Source: Thiorhodococcus drewsii AZ1 (GTDB taxonomy: Bacteria; Pseudomonadota; Gammaproteobacteria; Chromatiales; Chromatiaceae). Taken from it: DNA of 64,000 nucleotides. Shown here piece after piece: positions 39,272 through 47,524 of the stretch. The stretch is taken from the NCBI RefSeq assembly GCF_000224065.1, contig NZ_AFWT01000001.1, positions 70,001-134,000 of the forward strand. The letters are read 5' to 3'. The position numbers and the translations under genes are program-made. How positions within the stretch are numbered: position 1 is the stretch's first letter; each line of letters opens with the position of its first letter. Below the pieces are notes generated by a model, which did no database searches, was not told the DNA's origin, and saw only the letters and a list, made by a program, of their open reading frames with translations.

Positions 39272-41158
39272 ATGTTGCATCCGTTCAATTCGGCACGCTC
39301 CTTCCGTCTGATTCATGGATTCATCGTATCCAGCCTGCGACAGATCACCGGGCAGCGCGCCCTCCTCCTGATCCTGCTGGCCTGGTTCGCGGCAGCCGAG
39401 GCGAAGACCCCGGATATCCGCATCCTGATCGACGTCTCCGGGAGCATGCGCCAAACCGACCCCAAGAACCTGCGGATCCCCGCACTTCAACTGGTCAACG
39501 AACTGCTGCCAGTGGGCGCGAAGGCGGGCGTCTGGTTGTTCGCCGAAAAGACCGAGGTCCTGGCGCCCCCGGGAAACGTCGACGACAAATGGAAAGCCAA
39601 GACCCGCTCGCGACTGGACCGCATCCATTCGCGCGGTCTATTCACCGACATCGAGCGCGCGATCGCGACAGCGACCCTTGGGTGGGAGGCCCCCGACGAG
39701 GCCTACGACCGTCATCTGGTGCTGCTCACGGACGGATTGGTGGACGTCTCAAAGCAGCAGGAAAAAAGCACGGCCTCGCGTGAGCGCATCATTTCGAATC
39801 AGCTCATCAAACTACAGAACGCACGGATCCGGGTCGACACCATCGCCCTCTCGGACAATGTCGACAAGGATCTGCTGAAAACACTCGCCGAACAGACCAA
39901 TGGCTGGCAGGAAACCGCCAAAGACGCGGATAGCCTGCAACGGGTCTTCCTGCACATGCTGGAGCAGACCGCAGCGCCGACGACGGTGCCAATTCAAGGC
40001 AACAAGTTCGGGATCGACGACGGGGTCTCCGAGTTCACCCTACTCGCCTTCCACGATGCCGATGTCGGCACCACCCTGATCGATCCCGACGGGAACAAGA
40101 TCTCGGCCCGCCAGATGGCCCCAGGCGTCGTCTGGCGAGCCGAAGCTGGACACGACCTCATCACCATCGCCAACCCGAAGCCTGGCGAATGGTACCTGCA
40201 AGGCGTTTCGGACCCGGATAACCGTGTGGTCGTCATCACGGATCTCGGAATCGAGGTCGGCGAACTCGCAAATCGGGTGAGCGCCGGGACGGCCCTCAGA
40301 GTCGAGACCTGGCTGACCGACCACCGCCAACCCGTCACCCGACCGGATCTGCTCAAGCTGCTCTCGGCCACCGTGACGCGCACCGCAACCGGGACTCAGG
40401 AGAATGCCGCTCCCGCTCAACCGAAGATCGCCATGGAAGAGGTCGGAGAGATGCCCGAGACACGCGAGGTCGTGGACGCCCCCAAGACCCTGGAGGCGGC
40501 GCCACCGCCGTCGAATGAGGTGGAGATGGCGCTGGATTCGAAAACAGGTCGCTTCCAAGCCGCGCTGAGCACCAACAACCTCGCGCCCGGCGACTATCAG
40601 CTCGAATGCGTCATCGACGGCGGGACCTTCAAACGCCAGGCGGTGCGGCACTTCAAGGTCAGCGGACCGCCGATTTCGGTCGAATACAAGCAACGTCCGC
40701 CATCGGAGGAATTCCCCGCCCACAACATTGAGGTCACGCTCAACGCCGAGGCGGATCTGGTCGACCCCAAGAGCCTCGGCGGCTATCTTCTGCTGAAGGA
40801 CCCCAAGGACAAAACGTCGGTACTCGAACTCAAGGGCACACAGAAACTTCCCATCGGTTTCCGTTTCCCGGCACTGCAGCCAGGGAGTTACGAACTATCG
40901 GGTAAGGTGTTCGCCCGCACCCCGAGCGGCGAACCGATCGTCTTCAAACCGGAGACGGGGCACTTCGATTTCGAATTCGAGGCTCCGCCCACTGCCGAAA
41001 AGAAAGAGCCTTCGGATTTCTCCTGGTTGGACCTCTCCATCGTGCTGGCCGGCGGCAACGTCATCCTGGCGCTCTTCATCGGGCCGACGCTCTGGTTCCT
41101 GAAACAGCCCAAGAAGACATCGAAGAAAGCAGCCAAGACGAAGGATAAGAAGCAATGA
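39272..41158 (+). CDS. VWA-domain membrane-anchored protein
   Basis: 628 residues from ATG 39272. Signal peptide or anchor with a long N-region (LLLILLAWFAAAEA), then a von Willebrand A domain with the MIDAS motif DVSGSM and LLTDG, residues about 47-225. Next come beta-rich periplasmic domains (about 240-570), and near the C-terminus one transmembrane helix (WLDLSIVLAGGNVILALFIG) with a short Lys-rich cytoplasmic tail. The topology is periplasmic sensor-like. The stop overlaps the start of the next gene by 4 bp. Start choice is not certain, since no strong ribosome site was seen. Confidence 0.82.
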   Translation: MLHPFNSARSFRLIHGFIVSSLRQITGQRALLLILLAWFAAAEAKTPDIRILIDVSGSMRQTDPKNLRIPALQLVNELLPVGAKAGVWLFAEKTEVLAPPGNVDDKWKAKTRSRLDRIHSRGLFTDIERAIATATLGWEAPDEAYDRHLVLLTDGLVDVSKQQEKSTASRERIISNQLIKLQNARIRVDTIALSDNVDKDLLKTLAEQTNGWQETAKDADSLQRVFLHMLEQTAAPTTVPIQGNKFGIDDGVSEFTLLAFHDADVGTTLIDPDGNKISARQMAPGVVWRAEAGHDLITIANPKPGEWYLQGVSDPDNRVVVITDLGIEVGELANRVSAGTALRVETWLTDHRQPVTRPDLLKLLSATVTRTATGTQENAAPAQPKIAMEEVGEMPETREVVDAPKTLEAAPPPSNEVEMALDSKTGRFQAALSTNNLAPGDYQLECVIDGGTFKRQAVRHFKVSGPPISVEYKQRPPSEEFPAHNIEVTLNAEADLVDPKSLGGYLLLKDPKDKTSVLELKGTQKLPIGFRFPALQPGSYELSGKVFARTPSGEPIVFKPETGHFDFEFEAPPTAEKKEPSDFSWLDLSIVLAGGNVILALFIGPTLWFLKQPKKTSKKAAKTKDKKQ

Positions 41159-42096
41159 CGGCCATCGAGCTCGGCAGCCTCATCCTCGCGGTGGAGTTCG
41201 GTTTCATCGCCTGGGGAACCCTTTTCCTGCTCCTGCGGCGCAATCGCAACCAACGACACACCGATCAAGACCATGCCAGCGCGGTCCTGGAAGAGCTGCA
41301 AGAGCAGGAGCTAGACCGCCGCGACGCCTTGTCGAACCTGTTCGCGGACACCTACAAACTGGAAGGAAACGAGCTGAGCTCGAAGGTCGACGAATATGTC
41401 GAGCGCGAAAAGGCCTTCTACAGCGCCATGCTGAGTCTCTACCTGGAGCGCGACGGCGCCAAGCTAAGGGATCTTCCGGCCGAGTTGACCAAGGTTCTGA
41501 CCCCCTGGGCGCACATCACGCCGAGCGGCATGGTAGATGCCAGCGAAGTCGGGAGCCTTGAGGAAGAAAAGGCTGCACTGGCACTGGAGCTGGAAAACAC
41601 CCAGCATACGCTCGAACGCCTCATGGACGAATACATGGCGGCCTTCGACAAGAACGAAGCGCCCGACGAACAGGCACCCAAGCCGGCGCCGCAACCCGAA
41701 CCGGAAGAAGAGGAGGAAGCGTTCGAGGAGACATTCGAAAATATCTCCGAGGAAGCGAAGACTCAGACACCACCCACGGAGGACGTGGAAGAGGAACAAC
41801 AGTTCGACGTGCTCGAAGAACCGGAGGATTTGGACGACATTGCACTGAGCGCGCTCGGAATCGAGCCCGATGCCCCGGCGACCGACACGCAGACGACGCC
41901 CCCCGATCAAGACGCGGCAGCGGTCGAGGAAGAGGATGCATTCGAACTCCCGCCCGCGCCAGTCGAGAAGCAACCGGCGGATGACGACGAACAGGCCGAC
42001 AAGCCGCCAAGCGACGCCGACCTCGATGATGAGCAGGCGCGAGAAGAGCTGGAAGGGTTGGCCGACCTCTTCGGCGGTCCCTCCGATAAGAAATGA
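41155..42096 (+). CDS. Acidic single-pass membrane protein, unknown
   Basis: 313 residues, coupled to the VWA gene by an ATGA overlap. One N-terminal transmembrane helix (about 5-27) is followed by Arg residues, a charged helical region to about 165 (including a likely coiled coil around 135-160), and a long Glu/Asp/Pro-rich disordered tail ending LEGLADLFGGPSDKK. I recognise no family. The tail's short hydrophobic stretches (DIALSALGIEP, LEGLADLFGG) in acidic surroundings look like docking motifs. Probably the last gene of the four-gene module. Confidence 0.7.
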   Translation: MTAIELGSLILAVEFGFIAWGTLFLLLRRNRNQRHTDQDHASAVLEELQEQELDRRDALSNLFADTYKLEGNELSSKVDEYVEREKAFYSAMLSLYLERDGAKLRDLPAELTKVLTPWAHITPSGMVDASEVGSLEEEKAALALELENTQHTLERLMDEYMAAFDKNEAPDEQAPKPAPQPEPEEEEEAFEETFENISEEAKTQTPPTEDVEEEQQFDVLEEPEDLDDIALSALGIEPDAPATDTQTTPPDQDAAAVEEEDAFELPPAPVEKQPADDDEQADKPPSDADLDDEQAREELEGLADLFGGPSDKK

Positions 42097-42159
42097 AGAC
42101 GTCGAAACCGAGGCCGATCCCACCGGGAAAGGCCGATGAGACCCGAACCCCGGTAACGC

Positions 42160-43827
42160 TCAGAGTGTCGGCTCGGCGACACCGGTCGGCTGGTTCTGGA
42201 TCAGCGACTCATGCACATTCTGCGGCGGAACGACCGTCGCATCCCGCCCCTGTCTGAACGACTGTTCCTCGACGATGACCCGATAGGCCTTGTCCAGCAT
42301 CAGGGCCCGTTCGGCGGAAGGAAGAATCAGCGTCCCCATATCTTCGTGCAAGGACTGGATTGCCTCGGGACGCAAGGCCCCTTCGGCATCGAAGAAGCGC
42401 GCCATCACCTCGGTATTGGCGCGAAACTCGTCACCAGCCCCGTTGATCTCCAGATAGCGACTGTATTCATAGCCGCCGTCCTCCAGACGCGGTTCAGGAA
42501 GACCGGCCAGTCCGCGCTGACTCCAGTGGAACCAGCCGCCCTGATCGGTCTCGTGCCCGAGACGGCGCGGGAAGGAGAAAATGGTATCCGTGGTGGCACC
42601 GATCCCGCCATGACAGCCCATGCAAAACAGCGTCTCTTCCTGAGACTGCGGACGCAGACGACCGACGCGGTCCTCGATGAATCCCTGATAGACCCAGCCC
42701 TGAGTGAACATTCCGCGCTCGAAGTTTCCCGGCACGGACTTGAGGATGTCGGGATCCAACGCCCGCTCCGCCCCCTCGCGGTCATTGATACCCTTGAGCT
42801 CGGCATAGCTGTACCAGGTGTTCTTGCGTGCGTATCTGAGCTCCTTCATCCGCGCGGCTAGACGCGGCGCGCCCTCTTCATCCAGATCGATATAGCGGAC
42901 GCTGTGCAGGAACTCGGTGCCCTCTGGGAAGAGACCGGCCGCCAGATGGACCTCGCCCCGCGCTTGCGACCTACCCGCCCGTCCGACATAGGACATGGTG
43001 CGACCTTCCAGCGGCGCCCAGTCGAAGACGATCCTGGTCGCCGTGCCCAGATGTCCGTCCTTGTCCAAATCCACCCCGAGGCCAATTTCGTCGACCGGAT
43101 CGATGTGCACATCCTGACGCCGGACCAGCGACTCGACGATCGCCAAATTGATGTCATAGATGCGCGGATCGAATCGACCCTCGGCATCCTGCTGGAAGGC
43201 GTTCGCCAAACGGATGAGGACGTCGTCCGTCGACCCGTTGGTGGGCCAGAAGGTGCCGGGAAAGGGCGCGTAGCCGAACGCCCGCCAGCCGCTATATCCC
43301 TGCTCCGGGGTTCGATCGAATCCCTGGTCGTCGAACGCAAAATAGGCGTCTGGCACATAGCCGTCCCAGCGTCCGTTCTGGTCGAGATCCCAAGTCTCGG
43401 GAAGACTTTGGGTCAGGGTTTCGGCCAGGATCGGACGGCCCGAATCGTCGCGATAGTTGTCGGTACGAACATAGTCGAGGATCGCCATGTCGCTGATCGC
43501 CGCCACCTGGGCGCTGCGATCGACCCGCAGATTGCTCCAGGGATTCTCCAGCGCATCGCCCGGCAGGCTGTAGCTGAGCTGTAGATCGTTGTCGTCGAGA
43601 TAGGTCGGAATGCGACCGCGCGTATGACAGACGAAACAGGGATTGAAGATCCGCCCAGCCGCATCCTCGGTCTTGGTATAGCACTGGGGGCTGATATAGG
43701 CGGTCAGATTGCCGATCCGGGCGTCGCTCAGGTCGACGATCGAATCGCCGGTCGCGACATCGTCGGCCAAGGTGGCGCCAACCAACACCAGGCCACAGAA
43801 ACCGCTGGCATAGATCATATTTTTCAT
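42160..43827 (-). CDS. Secreted di-haem c-type cytochrome, unknown role
   Basis: 555 residues from ATG 43827, which has GGAG at good spacing; the frame continues 14 codons upstream. Signal peptide ends near TLADD. Two CxxCH haem-binding motifs: CFVCH at 64-68 and CMGCH at 402-406. Between them are two calcium-loop-like stretches, DLDQNGRWDG and DLDKDGHLGT. The rest gives no family I can name. It follows phoX in the same direction 81 bp downstream, so they may be cotranscribed, linking a periplasmic redox protein to phosphate scavenging or to an unrelated secreted oxidase. Confidence 0.75.
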   Translation of the reverse strand: MKNMIYASGFCGLVLVGATLADDVATGDSIVDLSDARIGNLTAYISPQCYTKTEDAAGRIFNPCFVCHTRGRIPTYLDDNDLQLSYSLPGDALENPWSNLRVDRSAQVAAISDMAILDYVRTDNYRDDSGRPILAETLTQSLPETWDLDQNGRWDGYVPDAYFAFDDQGFDRTPEQGYSGWRAFGYAPFPGTFWPTNGSTDDVLIRLANAFQQDAEGRFDPRIYDINLAIVESLVRRQDVHIDPVDEIGLGVDLDKDGHLGTATRIVFDWAPLEGRTMSYVGRAGRSQARGEVHLAAGLFPEGTEFLHSVRYIDLDEEGAPRLAARMKELRYARKNTWYSYAELKGINDREGAERALDPDILKSVPGNFERGMFTQGWVYQGFIEDRVGRLRPQSQEETLFCMGCHGGIGATTDTIFSFPRRLGHETDQGGWFHWSQRGLAGLPEPRLEDGGYEYSRYLEINGAGDEFRANTEVMARFFDAEGALRPEAIQSLHEDMGTLILPSAERALMLDKAYRVIVEEQSFRQGRDATVVPPQNVHESLIQNQPTGVAEPTL

Positions 43828-43908
43828 CGCAAGTTGCTCCATGAAGCGCACGAACGCACGGGAGCGCATCTATTCTGGATGCGCTCCCGTCGAGCTCGAG
43901 ATCGCCGA

Positions 43909-45753
43909 TCAGTCCAGCGGTGGGAAGGGGCCGATATAGCCGACGTGCGATTCCTTGTCGTCTGGGCTCAGAGCCTGATCCGCGTCAGACTCGCCGTAGG
44001 GATGCTGAGTGACCAGGGTCAGATAGCCGTGACCCTGGATGTTTGCAGCCCAGAAAGGCGAGGTCGTCTCCGCACCATAGGGCGTGGTGGCGATGCGGGT
44101 CAGTGCCTTGGCATCGATGTTGTAGCTCCAGACATAGTCGTTCTGGTGGGCGCTGGTGTCCTCGCCGATGACCAGAGTCCGATACTTGGGCAGATAGGTC
44201 AGGTTATCGGGCGAGGCGATGCCCTCTACGTCACAGGTGTTTGCGGACAGGTCGGTGCCGCTGTAGTCCTTCGCCTGACCGGCAATCAGGCCCCACATGT
44301 TGTGAGCGACATAGTCGCTGTCGATCGCATTCCCCTCGGTATCCGAGATCGCCCCCTGGACGTTCATACCGTAAACGGCACCGCACTTGTTCTTGGTGAG
44401 ACGAATATGATTCGGCCCGCCTACGTCCTGAGAAGCACCGTCCTCCATGCCCTTGGCGACCTCGCTGATAGCGACATAGAGCACCTTGTCGTCGGGGTTG
44501 TAGGTCAGACCTTCCTCCTTGCGGAACTCGGTCGTTGCCCCCTTGTGCGCCGCATAGAGACGGGTTTCTAGACGCGAAGCGATTTTGTCCATGCCAGACT
44601 TGACACGTGTGCAGAGCAGACCCTCGTCGTAGGTGTTGGTGCTGGTGAAACCGTCCGGGCAGGTGCCGGCCTCGGCGTCGAGCGGTTCGACGCGCTCGAA
44701 CATATCGGCGAAGGTGGTCTTGCCCTCGATGGCGGCACGAATCTCGTCGTTGCTGGCATGACCGAGATTGATCCATTCGATATCGGCGCGACCGGAGCCC
44801 TCCCCCGAGGTCTGAATCCAGCGCGCAGCATAGAGGGTGCCGGAGCTCAGCACCTTGGCGCGATCGGCGACGAAGAGGAAGAGACCCACGTTGGTGCCGT
44901 CGTCGGAGAGATAGACGGTCCGCGCGTCGGGCATCACGTAGGCCAATTCATGGGCGAAACGGCCCATGGCGAAATGCTTGGCGACCCGGTTCCGACCATT
45001 CGCCGAGGTGACCTTGATCTCGGGAATCCAGCCGAACATGTAGCCGAAATAGGCTGCGTTCTCGGCGGTATTCTCGATCTTGTTGTAATCGGCGATGGCC
45101 TGCATGTGAGCGTCGTGCCAAGTCGGATCGTCGAACCAGGCCTGGTTCTTGGCTTCGGCATTGAACACGGCCATCGGCGGCTCGTATTCCTCCGAACCAA
45201 GATGGCTGTTCCAGGGCGTAGTCACGCCGGCACAGTTGACGTAGGTCCCGTAGACCTCGGAGAAATCCACCGGGCGGGTGGACAGCGCCGTGAGATTGCC
45301 CTCGGCATCCTGATCCAACTTGGTGACATAGGCGCCACCGACACTGCATTCGAGCTGGGTCACCGCAAACAGACTGGTTCCATAGCGCAGCAGCGAGGTG
45401 TGATCCGGCCCCGAACCATTGGTGCAGACCCAGGGACTGGCGTCCTCTTGAAGCATCGGCTGACCGTCCTTGTCCTTGAGCAGCCCGAAGACGGCGGTCT
45501 CGCTGCCGCGACCGTCGAGCTTGCTCAAGGTCTGGTTGGTGCGCACCAGATCGTGATAACCAATGGGATAGGTCGTGCCGTCGATGGTCACACTGTCCGA
45601 TGCGCGAATCGCTCGCTTCTCGTCCTGAGTGAGCGGAACCGAGACCTCGGAGAACTCAAGCGTTCCGAAATCGGCGGACGTCGTCTGGCTGCAACCGAGC
45701 GCCAGCATCAGCACCGGCAGGCTGCACATGGCTTTACTGAAGGCATGGGTCAT
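43909..45753 (-). CDS. phoX: PhoX-family (DUF839) phosphatase, lipoprotein form
   Basis: 614 residues. The N-terminus is a type II signal (lipobox LALGC), not the twin-arginine signal usual for PhoX. The body shows NCAGVTTPWNSHLGSEEY, corresponding to the PhoX metal-site segment (NCxGGxTPWGTWLTCEE in typical members), FGYMFGWIPEI, the ELAYVMPD and VYLSDDG stretch, and GIASPDNLTYLP. PhoX enzymes are calcium/iron phosphatases releasing phosphate from organic esters. Several substitutions in the NCAG motif (Thr for Gly, Ser for Thr) mean that activity should not be assumed. Confidence 0.82.
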   Translation of the reverse strand: MTHAFSKAMCSLPVLMLALGCSQTTSADFGTLEFSEVSVPLTQDEKRAIRASDSVTIDGTTYPIGYHDLVRTNQTLSKLDGRGSETAVFGLLKDKDGQPMLQEDASPWVCTNGSGPDHTSLLRYGTSLFAVTQLECSVGGAYVTKLDQDAEGNLTALSTRPVDFSEVYGTYVNCAGVTTPWNSHLGSEEYEPPMAVFNAEAKNQAWFDDPTWHDAHMQAIADYNKIENTAENAAYFGYMFGWIPEIKVTSANGRNRVAKHFAMGRFAHELAYVMPDARTVYLSDDGTNVGLFLFVADRAKVLSSGTLYAARWIQTSGEGSGRADIEWINLGHASNDEIRAAIEGKTTFADMFERVEPLDAEAGTCPDGFTSTNTYDEGLLCTRVKSGMDKIASRLETRLYAAHKGATTEFRKEEGLTYNPDDKVLYVAISEVAKGMEDGASQDVGGPNHIRLTKNKCGAVYGMNVQGAISDTEGNAIDSDYVAHNMWGLIAGQAKDYSGTDLSANTCDVEGIASPDNLTYLPKYRTLVIGEDTSAHQNDYVWSYNIDAKALTRIATTPYGAETTSPFWAANIQGHGYLTLVTQHPYGESDADQALSPDDKESHVGYIGPFPPLD

Positions 45754-46082
45754 GGGTCAGGCTCCAAAATCCTATAGTGGCGCCGAACGCCCTGGAGTCG
45801 TCATAGCGGACGTCGACGGAGGAGCGACGAGATTAAGGAAAAACCTTAGACCCTGGATCAGGGGAACATGAAGGTTGAATGAACACGAGATGACGATCGA
45901 TCTCCATCGGTGCTCGCCGTCAGGCTTACCCCAGGAACGATCGCTGATACATCGGCATTATGCGCTTACTGCACGTGGATACCTGCCGCTCGGCTCGTTT
46001 CAAGAGGTGAAGCAAGCGCCCTAGGAGTTGACGCCCGTCTCATTGGTGCAAGCGACTTCTACACACGGATTGCGTGTCAGAT
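45754..46082. other. Intergenic stretch left of IS630 element
   Basis: About 330 bases upstream of phoX up to the IS left end. No convincing gene. A short plus-strand reading (about 45889-46026) gives a protein-like segment with RHYALTARGYLPLGSFQEVKQAP before a stop; I cannot assign it and treat it as a possible remnant. The sequence abutting the IS does not continue the interrupted hsdS frame. Confidence 0.4.
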
Positions 46083-46156
46083 TATACCCCTCTCATACGA
46101 ATTTTCGGCTCAGGCTCCCTCGTTAACCGTCTGCTCACCATGGTAATCTCCAGCGC

Positions 46157-46663
46157 ATGAACGACTACCGACTGAGCGATGAAGAGCTAGCTGAGCTGCG
46201 TGCGGTCCACCGCAGGGTGCGCGACATCCGCGAAGCTTACCGCATCAATGCGGTCATTCTGCTTGGTCAGGGTCGTGGGGTGAAGGACATTGCCGATGCA
46301 CTGCTGCTGGACCCTGAGACGGTGCGCAGCTATTTCAAGCGCTACCAGAAGGGCGGCCTTGATGAGCTGCTGCGCATGAGCTATGTGGGCAGTGAAGCGT
46401 TGCTCGATAGCACCCAGTTGCGTGAGCTGGATGCGCATCTGCAGAGCACGCTGTATCAAACTGCAGCGGACGTGGCGCGCTACGTCGAGCAACGCTGGGA
46501 CGTGCGCTACACATCCAGCGGCATGAACGCGCTGCTGCATCGCCTCGGCTACGTCTACAAGAAACCGACGCTGCTGCCAGGCAAGCATCAGCCGGTCGAG
46601 GTTCAGGAGGCGTTTGTCTCCAAGTACCAGGATTTCAAGGACAAAAAGTCCGAAAGGACGTGA
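46157..46663 (+). CDS. IS630-family transposase, N-terminal frame (orfA)
   Basis: 168 residues with the N-terminal helix-turn-helix pair of IS630 transposases (GRGVKDIADALLLDPETVRSYFKRYQKGG and, later, SSGMNALLHRLGYVYKKP). It ends at TGA 46661-46663, overlapping the GTG at 46660 of the second frame. The catalytic core is not in this frame. A CAAAAAG run lies 15 bases before the stop. Confidence 0.88.
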   Translation: MNDYRLSDEELAELRAVHRRVRDIREAYRINAVILLGQGRGVKDIADALLLDPETVRSYFKRYQKGGLDELLRMSYVGSEALLDSTQLRELDAHLQSTLYQTAADVARYVEQRWDVRYTSSGMNALLHRLGYVYKKPTLLPGKHQPVEVQEAFVSKYQDFKDKKSERT

Positions 46664-47183
46664 TTGTCTTCATGGACGCGGTTCACCCGCAGCACAATCC
46701 GGTGCTTGGCTGCGGCTGGATCAAGCGCGGGAAACAGCAGGCGATCCAGAGCAACACCGGACGGCAGCGGCTGAACATCAACGGCGCGATCAACATTGAG
46801 ACGCTGGAACTCACGTACCGCATTGACAACACGATCAACGCGGTTTCTACGATTGCCTTGCTCAAACAGTTGGAGAGCGCTTACCCAGCGGCCTCTCGCA
46901 TCATCGTGATTTGCGACAACGCCCGCTACTACAAATCCAAGCTCGTCGCGGAATATTTGAAGAACTCCCGCATTCAACTTGAGCCATTACCGGCGTATAG
47001 CCCGAATCTCAACCTGATCGAGCGATTCTGGAAATTCTTCAAGAAGCAAGTGCTTTACAATCGTTATTACGAGCGGTTTGCCGAGTTCCGAATAGCCTGC
47101 AAAGAGTTTTTGCGGAGCTGGATCTCTATGCGCCCCAACTGCGCACGCTGCTTGCTGAGAACTTCCAGATTATCGGTAATTGA
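46660..47183 (+). pseudogene. IS630-family transposase, catalytic part with C-terminal frameshift
   Basis: The second frame (GTG 46660) contains the DDE triad: FMDAVHP, VICDNARYYKS and SPNLNLIERFWKFFKKQ. After KEF at 47101-47109 the frame goes wrong: the family-like C-terminus (FAELDLYAPQLRTLLAENF, then QIIGN and a stop at 47181-47183) is encoded one frame back. A TTTTT run at 47107-47111 marks the site, best explained by loss of one T. As it stands the frame runs on to 47295, past the IS end. Confidence 0.85.
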
Positions 47184-47203
47184 GAACCGAAATCCTGCAT
47201 TCG

Positions 47204-47524
47204 CTAGGTATAATAGCACTCTGATATGGGCGCTTCCCAAATTGCTGCTCGTCCAATTTCGCCACCCTCACAGACGAGAATATCGCCCTCGCTGAGGCGG
47301 TATTTTTCAATATCCGTGCGAGACAGAGGCACTGTAGGTAGCTCTGTGATGTCGATTCGATCCCACTGAACTGCTCTATTTCCGAGGTATGGTTTCGGAA
47401 TCCCTACGTTCTTTTCGGCATCGAGCATCTTGCCAAGTTTGATCTCAAACTCCTGGCCGACCGTCGAAACCGCCCAATCCTCCGGAATAACTCCAACCTC
47501 GGTCTGCTTGTACCCCGTCTTCAT
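47204..47524 (-). pseudogene. hsdS: Type I restriction specificity subunit HsdS, truncated by IS630
   Basis: Starts at ATG 47524 overlapping the nuclease gene stop by 4 bp (ATGA). About 104 native residues of the first target-recognition domain remain (QTEVGVIPEDWAVSTVG, YLGNRAVQWDRIDI, LSEGDILVCEGGEIGRAA). The frame then enters the IS end at 47212 and stops at TAG 47206-47204. A full HsdS is about 400 residues, so the second recognition domain and the conserved spacer helices are gone and the protein cannot be functional. Confidence 0.92.

Larger units (their letters stand above)
46083..47212. mobile_element. IS630-family insertion sequence, decayed
   Basis: About 1.13 kb. The ends are inverted: left TATACCCC at 46083 and right GGTATA at 47207-47212, with further matching inside (TTTCGG on both sides when the right end is reversed). 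TA dinucleotides border the element, in line with the TA target duplication of IS630/Tc1-mariner transposons. It carries a transposase split into two frames plus a third frame at the C-terminus, and it interrupts hsdS. Confidence 0.88.

Noticed and set aside
45780-45820. Possible Pho box upstream of phoX
   Set aside because: GTCGTCAT and GGACGTCG resemble half-sites only loosely and lie in the wrong orientation relative to the gene.
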